The notes under the pieces: generated by a model
Database searches by the model: none
Told to the model about the DNA's origin: nothing
What the model saw: only the letters and a program-made list of their open reading frames with translations
Origin: JAGQZY01 sp964588335
Lineage (GTDB): Bacteria > Bdellovibrionota > Bdellovibrionia > Bdellovibrionales > JAGQZY01
DNA: 64,000 nucleotides
NCBI GenBank assembly: GCA_964588335.1
Contig: CAZPOV010000001.1
Span: 124,001 to 188,000, forward strand
Direction of reading: 5' to 3'
In this document: positions 8,730-15,370 of the stretch, piece by piece
Layout: each line of letters begins with the position of its first letter
Position numbering within the stretch: the stretch's first letter is position 1
Program-made: the position numbers and the translations under genes

Positions 8730-9456
8730 ACTCAGTTTTTTGATGGTCTGCTATGGAACTTTCGCCAGTTTTTTCTCCCATGGCCTGCGTTTGCGGGAGG
8801 TGATTAAATATCTCGATCATCTGGCTTATCGCAGTTTAAATATCATCGCCGTCTGTGTTTCATTCGCGGCAGCGGTGACCATTTTGGAAGCTTCTTTTCA
8901 TATGAAGTTGGTGCTTCATGATGACAGTTTGGTTCCTGGCTTCGCCTCGATGCTGATCGTTCGAGAGTTGGCTGTGGTCGTCATGTCACTTTTACTGGCG
9001 GCAAAAATTGGCGCTGGCATCGCTGCTGAAGTCGGGCAGATGAAAATCTCCGAGCAGATTGATGCTCTTAAACTCTTGGGTATCAATCCCTTCAATTACC
9101 TCGTGTTACCCCGTTTTGCGGCCTGTTTGGTGGCTGGCGTGTTACTGGCGTTGATTGCCAACGCGGTCTGCTTGCTCACCGCTGTCGGAGTTACAACATT
9201 ATCACTTGACCAAAGTATGGGTTTCTTTATGACAGCCTTCCGGCGCTTTGTTTTGCTCCAGGATTTATTTTTCTCGCTCTTGAAGGGCGCCTTGTTTTGC
9301 AGTGTGATTCCCTTGGTGAGTTGCTATTATGGGCTGACTTGCGAACCTGGAGCCAATGGAGTTGGCCGCGCGACAACAAAAAGTGTTGTGTCTTCCTCAA
9401 TTTCCATAATCGTATTAGACTTTATACTGACTTTAACCTTTTCATTTTTTTACTAA
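8722..9456 (+). CDS. MlaE-like MCE transporter permease, second copy
   Basis: The protein has 244 residues of the MlaE/YrbE family. The diagnostic segment MKISEQIDALKLLGINPF, followed by VLPRFAA, is aligned with that of the first permease. It has about five membrane spans and ends in a hydrophobic tail (LTLTFSFFY). The start overlaps the end of the first permease by eight bases. Two unlike YrbE permeases in one operon are familiar from mycobacterial mce loci (YrbEA/B), whereas E. coli mla has one. Here both the ATPase and permease are doubled, pointing to a four-part heteromeric core. Confidence 0.9.
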   Translation: MPKLSFLMVCYGTFASFFSHGLRLREVIKYLDHLAYRSLNIIAVCVSFAAAVTILEASFHMKLVLHDDSLVPGFASMLIVRELAVVVMSLLLAAKIGAGIAAEVGQMKISEQIDALKLLGINPFNYLVLPRFAACLVAGVLLALIANAVCLLTAVGVTTLSLDQSMGFFMTAFRRFVLLQDLFFSLLKGALFCSVIPLVSCYYGLTCEPGANGVGRATTKSVVSSSISIIVLDFILTLTFSFFY

Positions 9457-9466
9457 GAGAGATGGC

Positions 9467-10246
9467 ATGACCTCACAAACGAAAGTCGCATTACTATTCA
9501 TATTGGCCGGGGTGTCAGTGGTGATCTTTGTGTCGTTTTTGGGCCAATTCTCAATGTTTGGAAATTATAAAAAACTTGTGGTGGCCTATAACTTTGTCGG
9601 TGGACTTGAGGAAGGCTCGCATGTGCGTTTGATGGGCGTTAAAGTTGGAAAGGTTGTTCGGGTTGAGTTTAAGCCGAACTACAAAACCGACGCCGGTGAA
9701 GAAGTCAAATTGCACATTCATATCAAGGTTCAAGAAAAAGCTTGGCCTGTGATCCGAGAGAACAGCCAATATTTTATCAACATGGCAGGAATCATTGGTG
9801 AGAAGTACTTGGAAATTTCACCAGGACTCTCGGATGCCGCCACTGTGGTTGAGGGGAGTGTTGTTCGCGGAACCGATCCCCCGCGCGTCGATCAATTGAT
9901 CTCGCAAGGTTACGCTTTGGCAGGAAAAATTCTTTCTGTGGTCGAGGACAATGAGGGGTCGGTGACTACCACAATTGGCTCTATCAGTGACTTGGTAAAA
10001 AGCCTGAATAAGGTTTTAAGCACAATTGACACTCTGGCATCAAATAAGGAAGCGAAAGGCCTGATGAAGGAAATACACGTTCTCAGTGGCGAATTGAATA
10101 TCTTGATCAAAGATGCCAACCAAGGAAATATCAACAAAATGTTGCAGTCGATGCGAAAAGTGCTTTCGAAGCTTGAAAAAGTCGAGGAAAAGCAGATTCG
10201 GACCTTTTTGCAAGACGAGGGTATCAAAGCAAGGGTTGCATTGTGA
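9467..10246 (+). CDS. MlaD-like MCE domain protein
   Basis: The protein has 259 residues. A single N-terminal membrane anchor (about residues 7-28) is followed by an MCE domain (about 38-120; YNFVGGLEEGSHVRLMGVKV is the typical core). A helical, probably coiled-coil C-terminal half follows (about 150-255). MCE proteins form hexameric rings or tubes in the periplasm that carry lipids. At 259 residues it is longer than E. coli MlaD (about 183) because of the helical tail, which may reach further towards the outer membrane; that reach is an inference. An AGAGA ribosome site lies before the ATG. The stop overlaps the GTG start of the next gene. Confidence 0.9.
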   Translation: MTSQTKVALLFILAGVSVVIFVSFLGQFSMFGNYKKLVVAYNFVGGLEEGSHVRLMGVKVGKVVRVEFKPNYKTDAGEEVKLHIHIKVQEKAWPVIRENSQYFINMAGIIGEKYLEISPGLSDAATVVEGSVVRGTDPPRVDQLISQGYALAGKILSVVEDNEGSVTTTIGSISDLVKSLNKVLSTIDTLASNKEAKGLMKEIHVLSGELNILIKDANQGNINKMLQSMRKVLSKLEKVEEKQIRTFLQDEGIKARVAL

Positions 10247-10863
10247 GACGTTGGTTGGTTTTCATTGTCATGGTTGCCCATAGTTCCTGTTTTGGTGCGA
10301 TTCTTTGGCCGGACTCAGGAAGTCCAGCAACTCCCCAGAAAAGTCGATTCAACTACGATCGCACCGACGAAGCTCAAGAGGTTTCCTCGTTTTGGTCGAC
10401 CCATAAAATGGGTGTTGGATTGGCCGCCGCCGGCGCTTATGGTCTGTTCGGTGGTGTGGTGTCCATTCATTTTCATCCGCAATGGAGTGTGGACTTGGGA
10501 TATGGTGGAGGCAGCCACTTTCAATCTTTTGGGTTTCGGGTAAAGAAAATGCTTCTTCTGTCATCACCCTTGAATCCCTATTTGGGTGTGGGGTTTAATA
10601 ATTGGCAAAGATCGAACACGCGTCCCTTTAATTCTAAAGATGTTTCTCCCGGAATTGTCGCCAGAGAATTCATGTCGGAGTCCGATCGACGGGAAAACCG
10701 AATCGACGAGAAGCTTGTTAGTGGCACATTGGGATTGCAGTACACTTTCACCAGCGGATCTTGGAAAGGCTATGGTTTGTTTATCGAGGCTCTTTGGCTG
10801 GTGTCGGCGGAGGATTTTCAAAGTGCTCCAACCGGCTCAATGGGCTTTAACTACTTCTTTTAA
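10243..10863 (+). CDS. Putative outer-membrane beta-barrel protein of the MCE operon
   Basis: The protein has 206 residues and starts with GTG within the stop of the MCE protein (GTGA overlap). An N-terminal hydrophobic signal peptide (residues 1-19) is followed by a linker and alternating strands rich in Gly and aromatics (GVVSIHFHPQWSVDLGYGGG, LNPYLGVGFNNW). It ends in Phe (MGFNYFF), the usual outer-membrane barrel signal. Size and pattern suggest an eight-stranded barrel of the OmpW/OmpA-like kind, but I recognise no precise family. Its position suggests an outer-membrane partner for the lipid transporter, taking a place like that of MlaA or of a lipid-accepting porin; this is inference. 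Confidence 0.65.
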   Translation: MRRWLVFIVMVAHSSCFGAILWPDSGSPATPQKSRFNYDRTDEAQEVSSFWSTHKMGVGLAAAGAYGLFGGVVSIHFHPQWSVDLGYGGGSHFQSFGFRVKKMLLLSSPLNPYLGVGFNNWQRSNTRPFNSKDVSPGIVAREFMSESDRRENRIDEKLVSGTLGLQYTFTSGSWKGYGLFIEALWLVSAEDFQSAPTGSMGFNYFF

Positions 10864-11091
10864 AGTCTCAGGCCGTAACATAATCCCTTATATTTCCCTA
10901 TTTTGAAGGTTTTCATCATTAAAATCAGAGATTTTTACTAAAAGTTGATGAGCATCAATGGCGAGAGTCTGTATTAAAACCGCCGCCAATAGGCCTCAGT
11001 GTCTGAGACTTCTGGGGAAAATTGGCCGAAATTTCTAAAACATCGGATTAAATACGGATTGCGGACACTTTTATGGGGTTGAAGGCAAAAA

Positions 11092-11117
11092 AAAACCCCG
11101 GGGGTAACCGGGGTTTT
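11092..11117. terminator. Bidirectional intrinsic terminator
   Basis: A perfect ten-base stem AAAACCCCGG / CCGGGGTTTT with a GGGTAA loop, flanked by nine As on one side and TTTTCTTT on the other. It serves the H1-like gene ending at 11143 on the minus strand and can also stop readthrough from the MCE operon on the plus strand. The rest of 10864-11091 holds no gene that I can see. Confidence 0.85.
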
Positions 11118-11142
11118 CTTTCGAATGACTAAAAAGTCGTTC

Positions 11143-11442
11143 TTACTTCTTACGACGAGTCGCCTTTTTCTTAGTCGACTTCTTTTTAGTCTTGCGCTTA
11201 GCTTTTTTAGCGGCTTTCTTTTTAGTCTTGCGCTTCTTCTTAGTTGCTTTCTTTTTAGTCTTGCGCTTGGCTTTTTTCTTAGCAGCCTTTTTCTTAGTTT
11301 TGCGACGAGTTGCTTTTTTCTTAGTCGCTTTCTTCTTTTTCTTCTTAGTTGCTTTCTTTTTAGTCTTACGACGAGTCGCCTTTTTCTTAGTCGACTTCTT
11401 ACGAGTAGTCTTCTTCTTTGTTGAACGTTTTTTCTTTGCCAT
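11143..11442 (-). CDS. Histone H1-like lysine/arginine-rich DNA-binding protein
   Basis: The protein has 99 residues made almost only of Lys, Arg, Ala and Thr, with an imperfect repeat of the type KKKATRRKTKKKA. It lacks any hydrophobic core and should be disordered and strongly basic, like the C-terminal tail of histone H1 and the bacterial AlgP/Hc1/H1-like proteins. Such proteins bind and compact DNA. The start is clear: GAGGAGG lies four to five bases before the ATG, and a good promoter lies upstream (11493-11520). The gene ends just before a strong terminator, so it is monocistronic. The low-complexity repeats can recombine, so copy number may vary between strains. The DNA-compaction role is inferred from composition. 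Confidence 0.85.
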   Translation of the reverse strand: MAKKKRSTKKKTTRKKSTKKKATRRKTKKKATKKKKKKATKKKATRRKTKKKAAKKKAKRKTKKKATKKKRKTKKKAAKKAKRKTKKKSTKKKATRRKK

Positions 11443-11492
11443 TATGCCTCCTCAAAAACGATGAGTTCTTTGTTGTTTAAACTTCTGCATTC

Positions 11493-11520
11493 AGTTTACT
11501 CACGTGACTATATTCGTCAA
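11493..11520 (-). promoter_or_regulatory. Sigma70-type promoter of the H1-like gene
   Basis: On the minus strand: TTGACG (11515-11520), a 16-base spacer, then TAAACT (11493-11498). The spacer contains the palindrome CACGTG. Transcription would start about 45 bases before the ATG. Seen directly; activity is inferred. Confidence 0.6.
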
Positions 11521-11563
11521 TAGAAAATTATTTCTTTAGCACTTTTTTTGCTTAGGAAAACTA

Positions 11564-12331
11564 ATGATGTTGATGAATTCACTCCTTTCTTTTCTGATTT
11601 TTGTATTCGTATTTACGTTCGTAAATCGGATTTTCGGACACTTTAAAAGACAACATGTTTTCCCTCTGAAAATGATGACAAAATTTGGCACTTTCTACTT
11701 TATTTATCTAATCACAGTGTATTTCTATTTTTTTAAACAACCTTTTTGGTTTTGGCTTCATAGTTTTTTGTCCTTAATCGTAATTCCAATTTTATTTTTT
11801 TTATTACTGCAATTCCATCAACAACAGTTCTACAGCGAGTTTGTAAGATTCCTTTCAATGGTGATCCTGGGAATGCGCCGTGGATTGTCCTATTCGGCGG
11901 CGATGGAGGTCTCAATTCGAGGCGGTCACTGGAAGCAAGGCCAGTTGCTCGAAAAAATTTATGAGAATGTTGTTTTTTCACAACAAGAACCTGTGGTGAA
12001 AAAGGGACTGTTCGACCAAATCATCCATCAAATCCACATCCAGTTGAGGGCCCTTCATGAAGACCCACATCAAGCAATTGATAGGCTGTGTAATTTTCGA
12101 AAAAATTTATGTGATCGTCTCAGTTTTCGACAAAAGTCGAGACAAATTTGGGCTTATTTCGGTTTTCAACTTGGACTTTTAAGCTTTATTTACTTCAGTC
12201 TTTTTGGATTTGTTGTTTATCAATACGGTTTTTTAACCTTTAAAACTTCTTTTGTTCTTTCATTTTTATTGTATTTCTTAGGTATCAGCAGCGTCGTTGT
12301 TCTTGCGAGGAGTAAGAAATGGCGCATATAG
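11564..12331 (+). CDS. TadB-like type II secretion F-domain membrane protein
   Basis: The protein has 255 residues. Three N-terminal hydrophobic segments (about 5-23, 42-60, 65-85) are followed by a cytoplasmic helical region of about 100 residues. That region has the F-domain hallmark FVRFLSMVILGMRRGLSYSA. Two C-terminal membrane spans follow (about 200-220 and 228-248). This is the topology of TadB, the inner-membrane platform of Tad/Flp pilus systems. The assignment rests on topology and a weak motif, so it is moderate. No TadA ATPase or Flp pilin gene is nearby. An AGGAAAA ribosome site precedes two tandem ATGs. It overlaps the next gene by 13 bases. Confidence 0.55.
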   Translation: MMLMNSLLSFLIFVFVFTFVNRIFGHFKRQHVFPLKMMTKFGTFYFIYLITVYFYFFKQPFWFWLHSFLSLIVIPILFFLLLQFHQQQFYSEFVRFLSMVILGMRRGLSYSAAMEVSIRGGHWKQGQLLEKIYENVVFSQQEPVVKKGLFDQIIHQIHIQLRALHEDPHQAIDRLCNFRKNLCDRLSFRQKSRQIWAYFGFQLGLLSFIYFSLFGFVVYQYGFLTFKTSFVLSFLLYFLGISSVVVLARSKKWRI

Positions 12332-12744
12332 TTCCCTCAATTTCATTTGTGAAGACCTTAAAGAGGCATTTACAAAGCGGCAAGTCTGTTGGCTTTGCCA
12401 TTGATCAATCCATCTTAGAAGAAACATCCGAATTTTCAGTGCTTGTGCAAAAGTGGAAAGCCCAGCTAGGAAAGACAAATCAAGAGAACTGTTTGCCCGT
12501 GGAAACCCACTACCAACGCGGTTTGTTTGAAATTCTACGCTGTGGACTCGACGGCGCGCCGATTTTTGAATTGTTAGCAGATCTGGAAGCCGAGATGTTG
12601 ATCGAGTTTGAGCGGCAGTGGAAAAGCTACTTAGAAAGATTGCCACTGTTGTTGAGTTTGCCTCTGCTTCTGTTCTTTTTTCCGGCCTACATTATTTTGA
12701 TGTTCGGTCCCCTTATCACCCAGTTCCTAATGGAGGTTCAGTAA
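12319..12744 (+). CDS. TadC-like F-domain protein, short form
   Basis: The protein has 141 residues. An N-terminal helical part (FVKTLKRHLQSGKSVGFAID, then RGLFEILRCGLDGAPIFELL) resembles the F-domain of TadC, and one or two C-terminal membrane segments (LLLFFFPAYIILMFGPLI) match the typical TadC end. The usual N-terminal membrane spans of TadC are absent, so it is short for the family. GAGGAG lies seven bases before the ATG, inside the end of the TadB-like gene. Together the pair could form an inner-membrane platform, but without its ATPase at this locus. Its stop overlaps the ATG of the next gene by one base. Confidence 0.5.
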   Translation: MAHIVPSISFVKTLKRHLQSGKSVGFAIDQSILEETSEFSVLVQKWKAQLGKTNQENCLPVETHYQRGLFEILRCGLDGAPIFELLADLEAEMLIEFERQWKSYLERLPLLLSLPLLLFFFPAYIILMFGPLITQFLMEVQ

Positions 12745-13184
12745 TGTCACGAAAACTTATATTAATAATACTACTCAATGGTTTGGGCGTATGCAGTGCT
12801 GCCTTGCCGGCGCATTCCCAGCCAGGCGTGTCTATGCTGACCGCAACCAATCTTGATGACTTTCTGGAGGCCGAACAAGAGGAGCGTCTGCAACAGCGTC
12901 AACACGAGGCCTGTGGTTACGAGCTTGATAGAGAATTACTTCCTGAGAATTGTTTTTTGTTCTTAGATCGCCGCATGGCTGATATTCAAGGTCTGCAGCA
13001 GACCCAGGAACTTTTTAAAAGGGTGCACAAACTGTGTCTGCAAGTCGCCCATCAAGCCGAAAATGTTGCCTCGATCCATTCTATTTTGAAATTGAAGATT
13101 GTTTCGAAACCGTGTCGCCAGGCTTTGCAAGTGCGTTTGCAAGATTTGGCCTACCAAAAACAAGAGAGTTGGCATCCAAATTGA
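12744..13184 (+). CDS. Secreted Cys-containing protein of the Tad-like cluster
   Basis: The protein has 146 residues. A signal peptide (residues 1-26, ending near AHSQ) is followed by a helical, Gln/Glu-rich domain with several cysteines (EACGYELD, ENCFLFLD, HKLCLQ, SKPCRQAL) that could form disulfides in the periplasm. I do not recognise the family. A longer open frame runs upstream to 12618, but the ATG at 12744 has a GGAGG site eight bases before it and gives the signal peptide, so that start is chosen. It is linked to the TadB/TadC-like pair by overlapping stop and start codons, so it is probably part of the same assembly. Confidence 0.65.
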   Translation: MSRKLILIILLNGLGVCSAALPAHSQPGVSMLTATNLDDFLEAEQEERLQQRQHEACGYELDRELLPENCFLFLDRRMADIQGLQQTQELFKRVHKLCLQVAHQAENVASIHSILKLKIVSKPCRQALQVRLQDLAYQKQESWHPN

Positions 13185-13197
13185 ACAGTTCTAATCC

Positions 13198-14226
13198 ATG
13201 ATGGATAAGCTGACGGCACAAAAATCAATTTACGATATCGACCACTGCTTGGGCAGAGGTCTAACTAGTGAAGTTTACAAGGCCTTCCGCAAAGACTCCG
13301 GCGGATTCACCTGCCAGGCGGTGGCTCTTAAACTTATAAAATCTCGGAAAGACGTCCAAATTCTGCAAAAAGAATTTGAGAACTTAAGCCGCGTTCAATC
13401 GAAATATTGTGTTCAGGTCTTGGCTTGGGAAAATTTTGCAAAGGGACCGGCCCTGGTTTTGGAATACATTGACGGGGTGACCTTGCACCAGCTCTGGAAA
13501 ACCAGAGCCCTCAGCCGGTTGGAGCTGATAGAAATTCTGATTCAGGTTCGCTTAGGACTGACCAGTTTGCATCGCTATAACGTTTTTCATGGAGACCTTA
13601 ACTTAAAAAATATCATGATCACCAAGCAAGGCCTGGTGAAGATCATCGACTTTGGGTTTGGTGACGAGACAGAGCAGTGCTTAACCCCCGAGTTTGCTGA
13701 TCCACGGCGCTTACAGGGCTTACCACCAACGGCGGAAACCGATTGGTACTCATACACGAAACTTTCACGACACCTTCTTGGAAACGGAGGCCCACCCGAG
13801 AGTCGACAGCAAGAAACGCCGAAGGCTTGGCGCCGGCGGCGCTTGGCGAAAAAGGTGATCGAGGCTATGCAACAAACGGCGAGCCAGACCTTGCGTCAAA
13901 GCCCGATGGCCTCGACGAGATCTCGGCTGGAAAAAAGATTAAGAATGGGCCACGCGTTGGCAGCCCCATTGTTTGCTGTTTTACTCTTGATTCCCAATCC
14001 CAAAAGTCGATTGCCGGATTTTCACACGTTGCAGGTTCGTTCGCAAAATTGGTTTCAATTTTCTATCAACGATGGGCCGTACCAATATGGCCCCTTGTCT
14101 CCGAAAGCTCTTCGCCAAGGCCACTATCAATTGCGATGGAGGATGGCTGTTGATGAAGGTTCCGAAATCTTTAAATTAAATACTTCCAAGACATTTCTAT
14201 TGAAACCTGACGGGAACAAACTATGA
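13198..14226 (+). CDS. Membrane-anchored eukaryotic-like Ser/Thr protein kinase
   Basis: The protein has 342 residues. Kinase motifs are seen in order: Gly loop LGRGLTSEVYKA (18-29), VALK lysine (45), a Glu in the alpha-C helix (59 or 61), the catalytic loop HGDLNLKN (131-138; HGD in place of HRD) and the metal-binding DFG (151-153). Only a short C-lobe follows the DFG segment. A basic linker (residues 212-249) leads to a single membrane span (about 250-266) and a 75-residue extracytoplasmic tail. All catalytic residues are present, so it is likely active. It lies 13 bases after the secreted-protein gene and nine before uppP, so it is probably in the same transcript. Its substrate is not known; the Tad-like pair is a reasonable candidate. 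Confidence 0.85.
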   Translation: MMDKLTAQKSIYDIDHCLGRGLTSEVYKAFRKDSGGFTCQAVALKLIKSRKDVQILQKEFENLSRVQSKYCVQVLAWENFAKGPALVLEYIDGVTLHQLWKTRALSRLELIEILIQVRLGLTSLHRYNVFHGDLNLKNIMITKQGLVKIIDFGFGDETEQCLTPEFADPRRLQGLPPTAETDWYSYTKLSRHLLGNGGPPESRQQETPKAWRRRRLAKKVIEAMQQTASQTLRQSPMASTRSRLEKRLRMGHALAAPLFAVLLLIPNPKSRLPDFHTLQVRSQNWFQFSINDGPYQYGPLSPKALRQGHYQLRWRMAVDEGSEIFKLNTSKTFLLKPDGNKL

Positions 14227-14235
14227 TATGGCCCT

Positions 14236-15042
14236 ATGGCAGGCCTTATCGCATTAATTTTGTTTGGTATTTTGCAAGGACTTACTGAATTTCTTCCTGT
14301 CTCAAGTTCTGGTCACTTGGCCCTGTTTCAGTATTTTTCAAAAAGTTTAGATGAAAACCTTTCGTTAAATATTGCTGTTCACTTAGGAACTTTGCTGACC
14401 ATTTTAATTTTCTATAGAGCCGACATTAAACAAATTCTGCGGGGTCTTCGCCAAGGCGACAAAGAGGCTGTTTCGATGACAATCATGATTGTGGTTGCCA
14501 GTATTCCAACGGCTTTTATTGGTTTGCTGATGAAAAAAAATGCCGGCTGGATTCTGACCAATCCCTTGGTGGCCGCCGGATGTTTGGTGATCACAGGTTT
14601 GATTCTCTTTTTCTCTGATCGCATTCGAGTCGGACAAAACTTTCAAACCGGGTTTGGGATAGGAATGGGGCAAGCCTTTGTTGTGGGTATCGTGCAAGGG
14701 TTTGCGGTTTTGCCCGGTATCAGTCGTTCGGGCTCAACCATTGTGACCGGCCTTTTTTTAGGGATGAATCCGAAAAATGCCTCTCGTTTCAGCTTTTTAA
14801 TATCGGTGCCAGCCATCGCCGGTGCCGGGTTACTGGAAGCCCTTGATGTCCAAGCTGGTATTGATTGGACCAGCCTTCTTATTGGTGGTGTGGTTTCCTT
14901 TGTCACAGGCCTCGTCGCTATTGCTTGGATGGTGAGAGTGACGATGAAGGGGCACCTAAAGCACTTCAGCTACTATGTTTTTGGTCTATCGGCGTTATTC
15001 TTCATTTGTTACGCCATGGACTGGGGACGAGACGCCTTTTAA
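14236..15042 (+). CDS. uppP: Undecaprenyl-diphosphatase
   Basis: The protein has 268 residues, the family length. It removes a phosphate from undecaprenyl diphosphate so that the lipid carrier can be reused for peptidoglycan and other envelope polymers. The BacA/UppP motifs are complete: GLTEFLPVSSSGH (residues 15-27, with the key Glu18 and His27) and GISRSGSTI (about 160-169). About eight membrane spans are evident. Overproduction of this enzyme gives bacitracin resistance in other bacteria. It follows the kinase gene after nine bases; whether the kinase and carrier recycling are related in function is not known. Confidence 0.96.
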   Translation: MAGLIALILFGILQGLTEFLPVSSSGHLALFQYFSKSLDENLSLNIAVHLGTLLTILIFYRADIKQILRGLRQGDKEAVSMTIMIVVASIPTAFIGLLMKKNAGWILTNPLVAAGCLVITGLILFFSDRIRVGQNFQTGFGIGMGQAFVVGIVQGFAVLPGISRSGSTIVTGLFLGMNPKNASRFSFLISVPAIAGAGLLEALDVQAGIDWTSLLIGGVVSFVTGLVAIAWMVRVTMKGHLKHFSYYVFGLSALFFICYAMDWGRDAF

Positions 15043-15157
15043 GTAATACGCCGCATTCAACGCCAAAGGCCAACGCTCGGTCTGTTTGCTAGACGGGGGT
15101 CTTTTCCTATAAACCCTAAGGGTTCATATATATAGGACAAGTGACATTGGCGGCACC

Positions 15158-15370
15158 ATGAAGAATGCGGAAATGATCAAGGATTTTGAAAGTCTGGTTG
15201 AGGAGCTTATGAAAGAAGACCCCAATGAGAATCAAGTCAAACTCCTTATGGAAAGACTGGATTTAAAATACCAAACGGACTCAGTGGACAGAATTGCGAA
15301 AGTCTTAGACAAGATGAACCAATTGGTTTTTGAGTCAAAAAAGAAGAAGGGTGATTATGATTTACAATAG
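15158..15370 (+). CDS. Small helical protein of unknown function upstream of CBS
   Basis: This 70-residue frame is charged, has no membrane span and no cysteine, and is predicted to be mostly helical (MKNAEMIKDFESLVEELMKE at the start). No family is recognised. It overlaps the start of the CBS gene by 14 bases, which suggests translational coupling and argues that the frame is real. No strong ribosome site is visible before its ATG. It could be a small partner or leader for the transsulfuration genes. Confidence 0.55.
   Translation: MKNAEMIKDFESLVEELMKEDPNENQVKLLMERLDLKYQTDSVDRIAKVLDKMNQLVFESKKKKGDYDLQ

Noticed and set aside
11143..11442. Repeated DNA that looks a little like a tandem or CRISPR-type array
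   Set aside because: The repeats are of codon units of differing length, with no regular spacer. They encode Lys-rich peptide.
11125..11464. Two long hydrophobic frames on the plus strand opposite the H1-like gene
   Set aside because: They are the reverse of Lys codons (AAG/AAA read as Leu/Phe). The minus frame has the ribosome site, promoter and terminator.
12618..12743. Longer start of the secreted protein gene
   Set aside because: The extension overlaps the TadC-like gene and removes the signal peptide. ATG at 12744 has a good ribosome site.
15080..15130. Terminator after uppP
   Set aside because: Only short stems (AGAC/GTCT and AACCC/GGGTT) are seen, and neither has a T-run strong enough to call.
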